Part shown: positions 8,343 through 17,922 of the stretch, piece by piece
Layout: each line of letters starts with the position of its first letter
Position numbering within the stretch: position 1 is the first letter of the stretch
Assembly (NCBI GenBank): GCA_910586565.1
Contig: CAJUIT010000016.1
Location: 1-64,000, forward strand
Length of the DNA stretch: 64,000 nucleotides
From: an uncultured Muribaculaceae bacterium
GTDB lineage: Bacteria; Bacteroidota; Bacteroidia; Bacteroidales; Muribaculaceae
Direction: 5' to 3'
Program-made: the position numbers and the translations under genes
The notes under the pieces: model-generated
What the model was told of the DNA's origin: nothing
Databases searched by the model: none
Seen by the model: the letters and a program-made list of their open reading frames with translations, nothing else

Positions 8343-8810
8343 TCAGGCGGGAAAGTTGCGTGTGAATTCTATGCCCGGGCGGTTGGGGAGAGTTGTGGCG
8401 AGGAATGTTGAGAACGACGGCGAGTTGTATTTGAGGTGGTAGCGTTCGTTGGCCAGACCTTTGATGATGAAAGTGGCGCGGTCGATTGACGGGTCGGCAT
8501 AATGGCCCGGGGTGATGCGCTCCTCAACGGTAAGGTCGAACCCTATTCGTGTGATTGCCAATGCCACGGTTGCCGATGATGTGAGGCTGTGGAGGGCGCA
8601 CCTGCTGATTGCCACGTCGCCGTTGGAAAGGCATTTCACCTCGATGCGCGGAGTGGGGTCGGCGGGTTGGTTGTCGGCTGTGAGGATTCCTTCAGCGAAT
8701 GAGGTCTCGGCCTGCCCGCGTTGCCCGGGTTTTACCAGCAGCCCCACAATCATGGCGGCGAATGTGAACAAAATCACATAGAACTCGGTGGAGTGAAAGA
8801 AGGGGGGCAT
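8343..8810 (-). CDS. Hypothetical single-pass membrane protein
   Basis: Begins MPPFFHSTEFYVILFTFAAM with one hydrophobic segment at about 8-27 that should anchor it with the 125-residue C-terminal domain outside. That domain (EVKCLSNGDVAISRCALHSL, then ITRIGFDLTVEERITPGHY) looks beta-rich and has two cysteines. I do not recognise a family. The frame is open upstream through repeat DNA, so I chose the ATG at 8810, which directly follows an A-rich module of the palindrome cassette. It lies downstream of mgtE in the same orientation and 67 bases before the channel gene. Confidence 0.65.
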   Translation of the reverse strand: MPPFFHSTEFYVILFTFAAMIVGLLVKPGQRGQAETSFAEGILTADNQPADPTPRIEVKCLSNGDVAISRCALHSLTSSATVALAITRIGFDLTVEERITPGHYADPSIDRATFIIKGLANERYHLKYNSPSFSTFLATTLPNRPGIEFTRNFPA

Positions 8811-8815
8811 GGGGT

Positions 8816-8966
8816 GGGCAGTTTTCAGTTTTTTGTTTTTAGTTTTCAGAGGCTGTGCAGGGGCTGCATTCGGCGAAGCCGCACGTAGAGCCGCCATACA
8901 TGGCGGCTTGCGATTGGGGAGGGACTTTAGAGTCTTTAAGGTCTTTAAGGTCTTTAGGGAGGTTAG
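8816..8966 (-). repeat. Composite intercistronic cassette, copy C
   Basis: Read in the direction of the neighbouring genes (- strand) this holds a tandem of CTTTAAAGAC-like units (about 8925-8960), the 20-bp palindrome (8889-8908), its conserved flank to GCTTCGCCGAATGC (8866-8888), and an A-rich CTAAAAACAAAAAACTG stretch (8818-8850) that ends about 10 bases before the ATG of the next gene. It fills the mgtE to hypothetical gap. Confidence 0.85.
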
Positions 8967-9001
8967 AGACCGGGGTGAAGAATTTACATCGGAGGCTAAT
9001 G

Positions 9002-10366
9002 TCAGGCAGCAAAGACGGTCATGAGCCAGGCGGAGATGAACATGTAGATCATCATGCCGATGATGTCGTTGGTGATGGATATGAAGGGACCGGTGGCGAG
9101 GGCGGGGTCGATTTTGAAACGCTCGAGGGTGAGGGGCACAAAGGTGCCGAAAATCGAGGCGAAGAGCACAACCGCCATCAGCGAGAGCGACACGGCCAGT
9201 GTGGTGGGGTTCCACGGCGAAAGCTGCACGCAGTTGTAGACGAACACCAACAGCGAGATAATCAGACCATTGATGAATCCCACGCCAACTTCCTTTAGTA
9301 TTTGGCGCCCCGATTCCTTGAGATCGAGCGAGCCGTTGGCCAGACCCTGCACCACGATTGCCGACGACTGGATGCCCACATTTCCGCCTGTGCCGCCAAT
9401 CATGGGGATGAAGAGCGCCATAGCGGGGTTGGTGACAAATCCCTGCTCGAAGTTGCCGAGAATTAGCGAGTTGCCGATGCCGCCCACGATGCCCATGAGG
9501 AGCCAGGGAAGGCGGGCTTTAGTCTGACGCCAGAGGGTGTCGTCGGATTCCACATCCTGCGACAGACCTGATGCCAGCTGGTAGTCGCGTTCCGACGATT
9601 CGCGCACCCGGTCCATCACGTCGTCGACGGTGATGTGACCCACCAGGCGGCCTATGGAGTCGATTACCGGCATTGCCACGAGGTCGTATTTCTCGAAGTC
9701 GATGGCCACGTCGTCGAGCGGGGTGTCGGTTTTTACGGCCACGGGGTCGGTTTCCATCACGTTTTTGATTTTCGACACCGAGGGGTGGGTTATAAGCTTT
9801 TTGAGCGGGAGCGTTCCGCGTAGTCGGTCGTCGTTGTCAACCACGTAGACGTAGTAGATTTCGTCCATATCCTCGGCCTGCATTCTCAGCTGCTTGATGC
9901 ATTCGGGCATGCTCCAGTTTTCGTTGACCACGAGCATTTCTGTGCCCATAAGGCCGCCGGCGGTATCCTCTTCATATTTGAGGAGGTCGATGATGTCGCC
10001 CGCCTGCTCCACGTCGTCGATGTGGGAGAGCACCTCGTCGCGGTCCTCCTCGTCGAGTTCCTGAATGAGGTCCACGGCCTCGTCGGTGTCGAGGTGGTCG
10101 ACATATTTTCGGGCGATATCCTCGGGCTCCATGTCGCTGAGGAGCTTGCGGCGGTCGTCCTCGTCAAGTTCCATGAGCACATCGGCCGCTTTGTCGCCGT
10201 CGAGGAGCTTGTTGAGGTATTCGGCCTGGTCGAGGTCGAGCTCATTGTAGAGTTCGGCAATGTCGGCCGGGTGCATCTCTTTGAGAATGGCGACGGCGGC
10301 AGCGTCGTCGTGATTCTCGACGATGTGGCGGATTTTATCGATGTATTCTTCGTTGAGCTCTTTCAT
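9002..10366 (-). CDS. mgtE: Magnesium transporter MgtE
   Basis: MgtE is an inner-membrane, magnesium-gated magnesium channel. The 454-residue protein has the acidic N-terminal superhelical domain (about 1-130, with HPADIAELYNELDLDQAEYL), a CBS pair (about 135-260, LMGTEMLVVNENWSMPECIK, then HITVDDVMDRVRES), a connecting helix, and a five-helix pore domain (about 285-454) with the typical AMALFIPMIGGTGGNVGIQ motif. Length is normal. It is downstream of rsmA with a 117-base gap holding a repeat module, in the same orientation, so the two may be co-transcribed. Confidence 0.95.
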   Translation of the reverse strand: MKELNEEYIDKIRHIVENHDDAAAVAILKEMHPADIAELYNELDLDQAEYLNKLLDGDKAADVLMELDEDDRRKLLSDMEPEDIARKYVDHLDTDEAVDLIQELDEEDRDEVLSHIDDVEQAGDIIDLLKYEEDTAGGLMGTEMLVVNENWSMPECIKQLRMQAEDMDEIYYVYVVDNDDRLRGTLPLKKLITHPSVSKIKNVMETDPVAVKTDTPLDDVAIDFEKYDLVAMPVIDSIGRLVGHITVDDVMDRVRESSERDYQLASGLSQDVESDDTLWRQTKARLPWLLMGIVGGIGNSLILGNFEQGFVTNPAMALFIPMIGGTGGNVGIQSSAIVVQGLANGSLDLKESGRQILKEVGVGFINGLIISLLVFVYNCVQLSPWNPTTLAVSLSLMAVVLFASIFGTFVPLTLERFKIDPALATGPFISITNDIIGMMIYMFISAWLMTVFAA

Positions 10367-10373
10367 TGGGATG

Positions 10374-10412
10374 GAAAGACAAAAAGACGGAAAGACAAAA
10401 AGACAAAAAGCG
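10374..10412 (-). repeat. GTCTTTTTGTC module before mgtE
   Basis: On the - strand a run of GTCTTTTTGTCTTTCCGTC-type units ends about 8 bases before the mgtE ATG. The same module accompanies the palindrome cassettes in front of other genes, but no palindrome is present here. Confidence 0.7.
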
Positions 10413-10483
10413 GGATTAGCTTTTCCGTCAGTATTTAGGGAGAGGGGTGGCTGACGGACTAATCAGAAGATGGAGGGAGGGTG

Positions 10484-11269
10484 TCAGGCGGGGCGGGTGG
10501 CGGCAACGAGGTTGGTGAGCTCGATGAATTGCGCTACCGACAGTTGCTCGGGGCGCAGGGCCATGAGCGGGGAATCGGGCATCGGTGCTCCCGGGGAGAG
10601 CAGGGACTTGATTGAGTTGCGCAGGGTTTTGCGGCGCTGGCCGAAGGTGGTTTTCACCACGGTTTTGAACAGCGTGGGGTCGCAGCCGAGGTCGGTCACC
10701 GAGTTGCGCACGAGTTTCACAACTCCCGATTTCACCTTTGGCGGCGGGTTGAACACATGCTCGTCGACGGTGAAAAGATATTCCACATCATACCACGCCT
10801 GAAGCAGCACGCTGAGGATGCCGCGGGCTTTAGTGCCTTCCGGGGCGGCGAGGCGCTCGGCCACCTCCTTCTGCAACATTCCCGAGCAGCACACCACGAG
10901 GTCCTTGTAGTCGAGCACGTGGAAAAAAATCTGCGACGATATGTTGTAGGGGTAGTTGCCGATAACACACAGCGGGCTGTTGTTGAAAAGCTTTGCAAGG
11001 TCGAGTTTCAGAAAATCCTCGGCGATTATGCGCCCCTGCAGCTGCGGCATGTTGGCGTTGAGCCATGCCACACTCTCGGTGTCGATTTCAACCACGTTGA
11101 GCGCCGGGTGAGCGGGGAGCAAAAATTGAGTGAGCACTCCCATGCCGGGCCCCACCTCAACCACCGGTAAGTCGGGGTAGTTGTCGAGTGTGGCGGCTAT
11201 GCGGAGGGCTATGTCGAGGTCGGTCAGGAAGTGCTGTCCGAGAGCTTTTTTTGGTTTTACCTGTTGCAT
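10484..11269 (-). CDS. rsmA: 16S rRNA dimethyladenosine transferase
   Basis: RsmA (KsgA) dimethylates the two adjacent adenosines in the 3' hairpin of 16S rRNA late in 30S assembly. The 261-residue protein starts MQQVKPKKALGQHFL (the family N-terminus, which fixes the start at 11269). It has SAM motif I VEVGPGMGVLTQ, the VEIDTES acidic loop, and the catalytic NYPYNIS motif (normally NLPYNIS). The C-terminal helical domain has KTTFGQRRKTLRNSIK. It has its own -7 element 50 bases upstream and precedes mgtE. Confidence 0.96.
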   Translation of the reverse strand: MQQVKPKKALGQHFLTDLDIALRIAATLDNYPDLPVVEVGPGMGVLTQFLLPAHPALNVVEIDTESVAWLNANMPQLQGRIIAEDFLKLDLAKLFNNSPLCVIGNYPYNISSQIFFHVLDYKDLVVCCSGMLQKEVAERLAAPEGTKARGILSVLLQAWYDVEYLFTVDEHVFNPPPKVKSGVVKLVRNSVTDLGCDPTLFKTVVKTTFGQRRKTLRNSIKSLLSPGAPMPDSPLMALRPEQLSVAQFIELTNLVAATRPA

Positions 11270-11320
11270 GAAGGGTGGGTCGGTGTGGAAAAATAGGTGC
11301 GCAGAGCACCGGTTGACTTG

Positions 11321-11328
11321 CAAAAGTA
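11321..11328 (-). promoter_or_regulatory. -7 element upstream of rsmA
   Basis: TACTTTTG on the - strand matches TAnnTTTG. No clear TTG is found at the -33 position. The predicted leader is about 48 bases and contains a short GGTGC/GCACC hairpin. Confidence 0.5.
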
Positions 11329-11538
11329 ATTAAAAAATGCGGTTTGGCGGCAACGACGGGTGGAAAACATGTGGCACTGCAATGAAACAGACCCTCCGAT
11401 CAAACCTGAATATAAGCTAATTTGAGTCAAAATATAATAAACGGTGTCGCGGGCACGTTATGAGTTAGTAGCATTGCGCCGCGCGGCGACTGCGCGGTCA
11501 GCAGCTTCCACAAACCTACTAATGCAACGCTTTAAAGC

Positions 11539-12339
11539 ATGAATAAACTGACTCTGATGATGTGCGGGGTGGCGCTTTCGCTCGCCTCGTGTTCAACACA
11601 TAAACCTGTGATGACCGTGTTCAAGGATTTGGAGGCAACGGGTGAGGGGGTGATAGAGCTCCCGTCGTCGCAGATAAAAATCAAGCCTCAGGATGAGCTG
11701 CTTATCACAGTGACCTCGCTTGTGCCGTCGGCTACCGCTCCCTACAATCTGCCGTTGTCGAACCCGGCTACGCTCGACCACATGAAAATGACGTCGACCC
11801 CCTATCAGCAGACCTACATAGTTAACAACGCCGGTGATATTGATTTCCCTGTAATCGGCAAATTCCATGTGGGAGGTCTCACTACCGAGCAGATAGCAGC
11901 TGCGCTCACTCAGCGCATCGAGGCCGATGTGACCGACCCGCAGGTGTATGTGCAGCTTGTGAATTTCGGGGTTAACGTTGTTGGAGAGGTTAGAAACCCC
12001 ATGCGTGTGAAAGTCAACAGTGAGCGTTTCTCGCTTCTCGATGCTCTGGCATCGGCAGGGAACATGACCGAATATGGCGACCGCACCAACGTGATGGTAA
12101 TCCGCGAGGAGAACGGGGTTGCAAAATATCATGTCATCGACCTCACCAAGAGCGACGTTGTGACCTCCCCCTACTATTATCTTCAGCAGAACGATGTGGT
12201 GATGGTGCAACCCACCCCCACCCGCGAGTCGAATGCACGCTACGACACCAACAATGCCTATAAGGTGCAGGTTGTTTCCACCGTGGTGAGTGCCGCATCG
12301 GTAATAGCATCGCTTGTAATCGCCCTGACAGTGAAATAA
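11539..12339 (+). CDS. Polysaccharide export lipoprotein (Wza-like)
   Basis: An outer-membrane export channel subunit for a capsule or exopolysaccharide. The 266-residue protein has a lipoprotein signal (lipobox LASC, Cys18). A polysaccharide-export domain (about 45-130, IKPQDELLITVTS, then YIVNNAGDIDFPVIGKFHVG) is followed by one SLBB-type domain (about 145-225, GVNVVGEVRNPMRVKVN). A C-terminal hydrophobic helix (VVSAASVIASLVIALTV) is consistent with the helix by which Wza spans the outer membrane. It is shorter than E. coli Wza, which has more SLBB-like repeats. It starts the exopolysaccharide locus, 38 bases before the Wzc-like gene. No strong promoter consensus was found in the 268-base gap upstream. 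Confidence 0.9.
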   Translation: MNKLTLMMCGVALSLASCSTHKPVMTVFKDLEATGEGVIELPSSQIKIKPQDELLITVTSLVPSATAPYNLPLSNPATLDHMKMTSTPYQQTYIVNNAGDIDFPVIGKFHVGGLTTEQIAAALTQRIEADVTDPQVYVQLVNFGVNVVGEVRNPMRVKVNSERFSLLDALASAGNMTEYGDRTNVMVIREENGVAKYHVIDLTKSDVVTSPYYYLQQNDVVMVQPTPTRESNARYDTNNAYKVQVVSTVVSAASVIASLVIALTVK

Positions 12340-12377
12340 TTAATTGTAGCGAACCCCTTTTCTATCAGCAATCTACA

Positions 12378-14684
12378 ATGAGCCAGTATAAGGATAACAG
12401 TGAGTTTATTGATTTCTCGGGTATAATAAAGGAATGTGTGGCCAAATGGTATATTTTCGCCATTGCCGTTGTTGGATGTGTGGCGTTGGCATTTCTCTAT
12501 ACCCGAGTGCACGCACCCGAATATCAGGTTAAAGCCAATCTGCTTATAACGCAGGATCAGGATGACGGCAGCGGAATGGGTGCCCTGAGTGCTGTTTTCG
12601 GTTCATCGGCGCAGGTCGACGACGAGGTGTTTGCCGTGTCGTCGCACTCGCTGTTTAAAAAGGTTGCCAAGGAACTGGGCGTTAATCAGCTGCATGTTGA
12701 GAAACGCGGCTTCCTGAAAAAAGAATTTGTCTATCCCGACTATGCCGTGAACCTCACATGCGACCCGGCGATTCCCGACACTCTGCGTGCGGCGCTGCTG
12801 TTCAAGGTTAAGGTCAACGGAAAAGGAAAGGTTAACGCTACCGTTAAAATGAAGCGCAAAACGGTGGGTGAAATCAAAAATGCAACCTTTCCGGCCACCG
12901 TTTCCACCCCTTACGGCGATTTTACCCTTGAGAAAGGGAGCGCTTTCCCTGCCGACGAGGGTGTGTCGACAGAGATAGTTTACATGGGTTATGATGCCGC
13001 TGCCGAGGGGATAGCACAATATGTGGAGGTGGATATCGCCAGCCGCAAATCGAATGTTATTCAGATGGAGCTCGAGAGCAGCAACATCGATTATGCCAAG
13101 GCTGTGCTCGATGCCATCATCGAGCAATATAATCTGCGCGGGTTGAAAGAGAAAAACCTCCGCAGCCAGAAAACCATCGACTTCATCGACTCACGCCTGG
13201 CACTTCTTTCCGACGACCTCGTGACTTCGGAGAACACTATCGAAACCTACAAGAAGGAGAACGGAATTGTTGATCTCCGGGCCGATGCCGAATATCAGTT
13301 CACAAAGAAAGGCGCGCTCGAACAGGCGTTGGTGACCTCGGAAACCGAGATGCAGATTGTGAAACTCATTAAGGATTTCGTTTCCGACCCCAAGAACAAA
13401 AATGAGCTGGTGCCCGCATCGCTCACCGTGCCCGGGCAGCAGAGCGCCGGCGGCGACAATTTCATCGGCGCCTACAATGAGCTTATTTTGGAGCGTCTCG
13501 ACCTGGTTCAGAACGCACATGCCGGAAATGCCGCTTTGGCAACCATCGACAGGAAAATCGATGCCATGCGCAAAAACCTGCTCTCAACCGTTGATAAAAC
13601 CTACGAAAGCGCACGCGTGAAAGTGCTTGAGCTCCGTCAGCAGGTTGCGGCAGCGCAGTCGGCATTGGGCAACATCCCCACCCAGGAGCGCCGCTTCCGC
13701 GACATTACCCGTCAGCAGTCGATAAAGGAGCAGCTTTATGTTTACCTGCTCAAACAGCGCGAACAAACCTCAATGCTGCTTGCCAACAACCAGATGAAGG
13801 GGCAGATTATCGACGAAGCCTACGCCGTGACCGAACCTGTGGGAATGTCGAAGAAGATGATTTTCCTCTTGGCAGTGGTTCTGGGCGTTATGCTTGCCGC
13901 AGTGTATATTTATATCAGCCGGATGTTGCGCACCAAGTTCGACACCCGCGAAGAGCTCGAGAAACTCACCTCCATGCCCTTGCTCGGTGAGGTGAGCCAC
14001 AGCAACAGCGGTGAGTCGCTTGTTGTCAAGCCCGGCGGTTCCACATCGGTTGCCGAGCTGTTCCGCCTTATCCGAACCAACCTGCAGTTTATGCTTGGCG
14101 GCCAGACCCACAAGGTGATTATGGTAACCTCCACCACTTCAGGTGAAGGAAAATCATTCATCTCCATCAACCTCGCCTCGTCGCTGGCTCTGTTGGGCAA
14201 GAAAGTGCTGTTGATGGGTCTCGACATCCGCAAACCCAAACTTCAGGAATATCTCGGCCTTTACAATGCGAAGGGATTCACCGAATATATCGCCGACGAC
14301 TCGGTTAAACTCGATTCAATAATCCAACACAATGCCGTGCAGGGATTGGATGTAGTGGTGTCGGGTCCGGTTCCCCCCAACCCCTCGGAGCTGCTGACTG
14401 AGACTCGCGTTGACGAGCTGTTCGACAAGCTGCGCCAGATGTATGACTACATCGTGGTTGACTCGGCTCCCGTTGGTATGGTGAGCGACACACTCACATT
14501 GGAGCGCATCAGCGACGTGACAGTCTACGTTTGCCGTGTGAACTACACCACCAAGCAGCAAATCAAGTTTGCCAACTCGCTGCATGACGAAGGCAGGTTG
14601 AAGAAAATGTCGTTGGTGGTTAACGGCACCTCTCCCAAACAGTCCTACGGATACGGCGACGAAGCCGGTTCGAAGAAAAAGTGA
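12378..14684 (+). CDS. Wzc-like tyrosine autokinase / chain-length determinant
   Basis: An inner-membrane protein that controls polymer length and works with the Wza channel. The 768-residue protein has a Wzz domain with first helix at about 24-44 and a long coiled-coil periplasmic part to about 490. The second helix is at about 497-516 (MIFLLAVVLGVMLAAVYIYI), followed by a BY-kinase domain from about 560. The kinase has Walker A SGEGKS (588-593), Walker A' LLMGLDIRKPK and Walker B YDYIVVDSAPVG. The C-terminus (SPKQSYGYGDEAGSKKK) has only two closely spaced tyrosines, fewer than the enterobacterial cluster. It follows the Wza-like gene by 38 bases. Confidence 0.93.
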   Translation: MSQYKDNSEFIDFSGIIKECVAKWYIFAIAVVGCVALAFLYTRVHAPEYQVKANLLITQDQDDGSGMGALSAVFGSSAQVDDEVFAVSSHSLFKKVAKELGVNQLHVEKRGFLKKEFVYPDYAVNLTCDPAIPDTLRAALLFKVKVNGKGKVNATVKMKRKTVGEIKNATFPATVSTPYGDFTLEKGSAFPADEGVSTEIVYMGYDAAAEGIAQYVEVDIASRKSNVIQMELESSNIDYAKAVLDAIIEQYNLRGLKEKNLRSQKTIDFIDSRLALLSDDLVTSENTIETYKKENGIVDLRADAEYQFTKKGALEQALVTSETEMQIVKLIKDFVSDPKNKNELVPASLTVPGQQSAGGDNFIGAYNELILERLDLVQNAHAGNAALATIDRKIDAMRKNLLSTVDKTYESARVKVLELRQQVAAAQSALGNIPTQERRFRDITRQQSIKEQLYVYLLKQREQTSMLLANNQMKGQIIDEAYAVTEPVGMSKKMIFLLAVVLGVMLAAVYIYISRMLRTKFDTREELEKLTSMPLLGEVSHSNSGESLVVKPGGSTSVAELFRLIRTNLQFMLGGQTHKVIMVTSTTSGEGKSFISINLASSLALLGKKVLLMGLDIRKPKLQEYLGLYNAKGFTEYIADDSVKLDSIIQHNAVQGLDVVVSGPVPPNPSELLTETRVDELFDKLRQMYDYIVVDSAPVGMVSDTLTLERISDVTVYVCRVNYTTKQQIKFANSLHDEGRLKKMSLVVNGTSPKQSYGYGDEAGSKKK

Positions 14685-14717
14685 CACAGGCTGCCGCTTG
14701 CACTGCCCTACATCTAT

Positions 14718-16058
14718 ATGGTTGAAAAATATAAGTTATACTACCGTTGCTTCATCGTCATCTTCTGGGTGACGATGACGTTCGGTTTTGTGGCCGATGA
14801 GTTTATCCCGCCTTTGGAGCGGTTGCGAACCCCCGTGTTTCTGTTAGTCGACTTATTACTTTTGGTACTCGGGCTTGCCACTATGCGTCGTGTGCGCGAC
14901 ATTGCCGTGACAGTAGTATTTGTGATTATTGCCGTGGTTTCGACATTGATTCTGAACCACGAATCGGTGAAGTCGCTTTTGAATGGCAGCCGTGACTTTT
15001 GGGGATTGATTTTTGTTGTTCCGCTGCTCTATTTTTTATTTACCAACCGTCATGGCGCCGAGTTCAAGCGGAAAATGGATCGGCAGTTGAAAATTTGGCT
15101 CTATGTGCAGGCTGTGTGCATCACGTGGCAGTTCGTGCGTTATGGCGCATGCGACCACGGTGGCGGTTCGTTGGGAAACTGGAATTCGGGTTTGGTGTCG
15201 ATGTCGATTTATCTGGTGTCGTTCTACCTTACCATTCCCAATTGGGATTTTTATAATCTCGGACGTAGTTTTGCCAAAAACAAGGAGAATCTTATTCTGC
15301 TTTACCCGACGTTTCTGAATGAAACGAAGGTAAGTTTCATTCTGCTGCTTATTTACATCGTGTTCCTGTTCAAGGTTGACCGCCGCATGATGATGAAAAT
15401 TGCGGTTGCAATACCTATCGGTATCGGGGTGCTCATTGGTTTGGGTGCGTTATATTTCTCTGCTACCAATCAGCGTTCCGACGAAGTGCTAAGTGCTAAG
15501 TTTTTCAATGACTACCTTTACGGAGATGATGTCAATCAGATTGTAGATCTTGCAATAGCTGTGCAAGATGGGGTCATTGAGGTTGACCCACGCGATTGGT
15601 GGGTGGTGGATATGCCACGTTTTGCCAAAATTGCCTTGATTTTCCCGGTGTTACAAACCACTCCGGGAGGCATTTGGTTGGGAGCCGGTCTCGGGCAGTA
15701 TAAAGGGCAGCAAACAGGTGACGAAACCAAATTCTATCTCGAAAACCTTTGGCTTTTGCAAGGATCCAAACCGTGGTTCTTCTTTGTGGTTGTTGAGCTT
15801 GGTCTTTTAGGTGTGCTGTGGAGTATTTGGGCTGCAATTAACGGAATTGTTAAAGGCCGTTTAAAAACGCCTGCCGAGCGGAGGATGATAATTTTCATCC
15901 TTAGTGTGATATTTATTGTCATATTTTATCTTGAGGTATTACGTGCAGTGCAGTTCTGTATTGTAATTTTTTATCTTTCCATGGGAATGACAATGAATAA
16001 TCTCCTTAAAACTCCGAAACCACATTTGGAGCGCAATGGAGAACTCGGGGAAAAATAA
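14718..16058 (+). CDS. Probable polysaccharide polymerase (Wzy-like)
   Basis: A 446-residue integral membrane protein with about ten hydrophobic helices and a larger periplasmic loop in its second half (about 250-345, NDYLYGDDVNQIVDLAIAVQ and TTPGGIWLGAGLGQYKGQ). This architecture and its place between the chain-length kinase and the flippase suggest Wzy, the enzyme joining repeat units in the periplasm. Family sequence conservation is weak, so the call rests on topology and context. From here to about 17.8 kb the sequence is visibly AT-richer than the flanking genes, as is common for wzy and wzx acquired by transfer. Confidence 0.65.
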   Translation: MVEKYKLYYRCFIVIFWVTMTFGFVADEFIPPLERLRTPVFLLVDLLLLVLGLATMRRVRDIAVTVVFVIIAVVSTLILNHESVKSLLNGSRDFWGLIFVVPLLYFLFTNRHGAEFKRKMDRQLKIWLYVQAVCITWQFVRYGACDHGGGSLGNWNSGLVSMSIYLVSFYLTIPNWDFYNLGRSFAKNKENLILLYPTFLNETKVSFILLLIYIVFLFKVDRRMMMKIAVAIPIGIGVLIGLGALYFSATNQRSDEVLSAKFFNDYLYGDDVNQIVDLAIAVQDGVIEVDPRDWWVVDMPRFAKIALIFPVLQTTPGGIWLGAGLGQYKGQQTGDETKFYLENLWLLQGSKPWFFFVVVELGLLGVLWSIWAAINGIVKGRLKTPAERRMIIFILSVIFIVIFYLEVLRAVQFCIVIFYLSMGMTMNNLLKTPKPHLERNGELGEK

Positions 16059-16269
16059 AAGAATTGAGAAAAATACACTTTATATGTATTTCAGGAAGCT
16101 CTTTTCAGTTGAAAGCAGACTCATTCACTATGCCATGCTTCCTATGTTGTCGCAGATGGAAGTGCGCATAATTAACGGCTGGTTTTGTTCGCATCATTTA
16201 CGTAGAGCGGAAGGCCGTGAATGGATTCAACTTTCGATAGGAAAAAACTTCAATAGCCTTTATGTGTGA
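16036..16269 (+). CDS. Small ORF between polymerase and flippase, unknown
   Basis: A 77-codon frame overlaps the end of the polymerase gene by 23 bases and stops 3 bases before the flippase ATG. It has no recognisable domain. Its fit into the gap and the overlap argue for a translated gene; its lack of family features argues for a remnant or chance frame. The tail HHLRRAEGREWIQLS is basic. Function unknown. Confidence 0.35.
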   Translation: MENSGKNKRIEKNTLYMYFRKLFSVESRLIHYAMLPMLSQMEVRIINGWFCSHHLRRAEGREWIQLSIGKNFNSLYV

Positions 16270-16272
16270 GAA

Positions 16273-17799
16273 ATGAAAGAGACTAACGGCAAATTAATCG
16301 TTAAAAATTCTTTCTATATGGGTCTCAGGATGATTCTGTCCATGAGCGTTAATCTCTATGCCAACCGTGTCATATTGAATCAGCTTGGTGTGACCGAGTT
16401 CGGTATCTATAATGTCGTGGCCGGTCTCACAGTGATGATGTCGTTCTTTTCAAATGCATTGATAACGGCTGTGCAACGTTGCTATAATGTAGAGTTGGGA
16501 GTAAATGGGAAATCCGGCCTACAGACTGTTTTTTCGGCTTCCAATATTTGCGTTGTGATTGTGGCGGTGTCTTTTGTGGCGATTGCTTTGCCTGTGGGAA
16601 TGTGGATGCTGGCACATGTGCTTTCAATTCCTGACGGATATGGTGATGTAGCGCGATATGCTTTCTGGCTATCGATAGTTGTGGTTGTTGTGGAGATAAC
16701 AAGGATTCCGTTCAATTCATTGATTATTTCATGTGAACGAATGTCGTTCTATGCATGGAATTCTATTTTGGAATCGTTGCTGAAGCTGCTGATTGTATTT
16801 TTGTTGTCGTGTGCCTCGGGAAGCAAGCTAATGGTGTATATGTGGTTGCTCGTGGGTGTGGCGATGATTGTAAATGTGTCGTATGTATGGTATGTGAAAC
16901 GCACTCTTCCTTCGATAAAATTGTCGTTTGTGCGTGGCATTGGGAAAGTGAAGGAAATAGGACGTTTCGTAGGATGGAATGTTCTCACTGCAATTGCCAA
17001 TGTGGCGCATCTTCAGGGATCGGTAATGATTCTCAATGTTTTTTTTGGCGTGACTCTGAATGCTACAATGGGAATCGCAAATCAAGTGAAAACAGCAGTG
17101 ACATCTATCGCACGGAGTGTGCAAGTAGCATCTAACCCTCAACTTGTGCAGCATTGTGCAAGCAACCGCAAGGATGCTTTTGAAAAGTTGCTTGCCCGTG
17201 CCACATTTTTTGCAATGTTTTTTGTGTTGCTAATTGGTATCCCTATAGTCGAAAACACATGGAGCGTGCTTGAATTGTGGCTTCGAATTGTGCCCCCTAA
17301 TTCCGTGATGTTTGTGCGTCTTATGATTTTGTTCTGTTTTTTCTATGCTGTTTTTGAGCCATTAAAGGATGCTATACAGGCAACCGGTCACATAGCCTGC
17401 TACCAGACAATTGAAAGTGTGGTGTGGGTACTTAGTCTGCCAATTATTTACGTTGGTTACCATGAGGGATTTCCTTCGTGGTGGATGATGGTTGTGCTCG
17501 ACGGATTGGCAGCACTGATTTTCGGCGTGAGGTTGTGGTTTGCACGCAGACTTTGTGGAGTGAATGTGTGGCGTTATTTTAAAAATGTTTATGTAAAAGG
17601 TTTCATGGCGCTTGCACCGGCATGGGGAATTATGTGGGGAGTGGGGTTGTTTATTGACAACGGATTAATAAAGCTACTTGTGACTACTGTGCTATGGGGG
17701 ATTCTCTTCCCGATGTTGTGCTTCATTTTTGTTCTTTCACGAAGCGAGCGAGCCCAAGTGTCTGCTAAGGTGAAGCGCATGCTTGGTGTTCGCCAGTGA
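16273..17799 (+). CDS. Oligosaccharide flippase (Wzx-like)
   Basis: A 508-residue membrane protein of the polysaccharide transport/MOP fold with about 12-14 helices. It begins KNSFYMGLRMILSMSVNLYA and carries the family's N-terminal pattern NRVILNQLGVTEFGIYNVVA. Its job would be to move lipid-linked repeat units across the inner membrane. It directly follows the small ORF and the Wzy-like gene. The base composition is AT-rich compared with the glycosyltransferase genes downstream. The next gene starts 123 bases later. Confidence 0.88.
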   Translation: MKETNGKLIVKNSFYMGLRMILSMSVNLYANRVILNQLGVTEFGIYNVVAGLTVMMSFFSNALITAVQRCYNVELGVNGKSGLQTVFSASNICVVIVAVSFVAIALPVGMWMLAHVLSIPDGYGDVARYAFWLSIVVVVVEITRIPFNSLIISCERMSFYAWNSILESLLKLLIVFLLSCASGSKLMVYMWLLVGVAMIVNVSYVWYVKRTLPSIKLSFVRGIGKVKEIGRFVGWNVLTAIANVAHLQGSVMILNVFFGVTLNATMGIANQVKTAVTSIARSVQVASNPQLVQHCASNRKDAFEKLLARATFFAMFFVLLIGIPIVENTWSVLELWLRIVPPNSVMFVRLMILFCFFYAVFEPLKDAIQATGHIACYQTIESVVWVLSLPIIYVGYHEGFPSWWMMVVLDGLAALIFGVRLWFARRLCGVNVWRYFKNVYVKGFMALAPAWGIMWGVGLFIDNGLIKLLVTTVLWGILFPMLCFIFVLSRSERAQVSAKVKRMLGVRQ

Positions 17800-17922
17800 T
17801 AATAGTGGCGTCAATGAATAAAATTATCCACAACTCAAAGTCAAAAAATCTGTTTCAATGATTACAACATTATAAAAAAACAGACGATTCGAAAGATAGA
17901 ACAGTAAAAAGATTAGTAAGCC

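Noticed and set aside
17800..17922. Possible attenuator between flippase and DUF6492 genes
   Set aside because: The 123 bases are AT-rich but I found no stable stem with a T tract and no promoter consensus.
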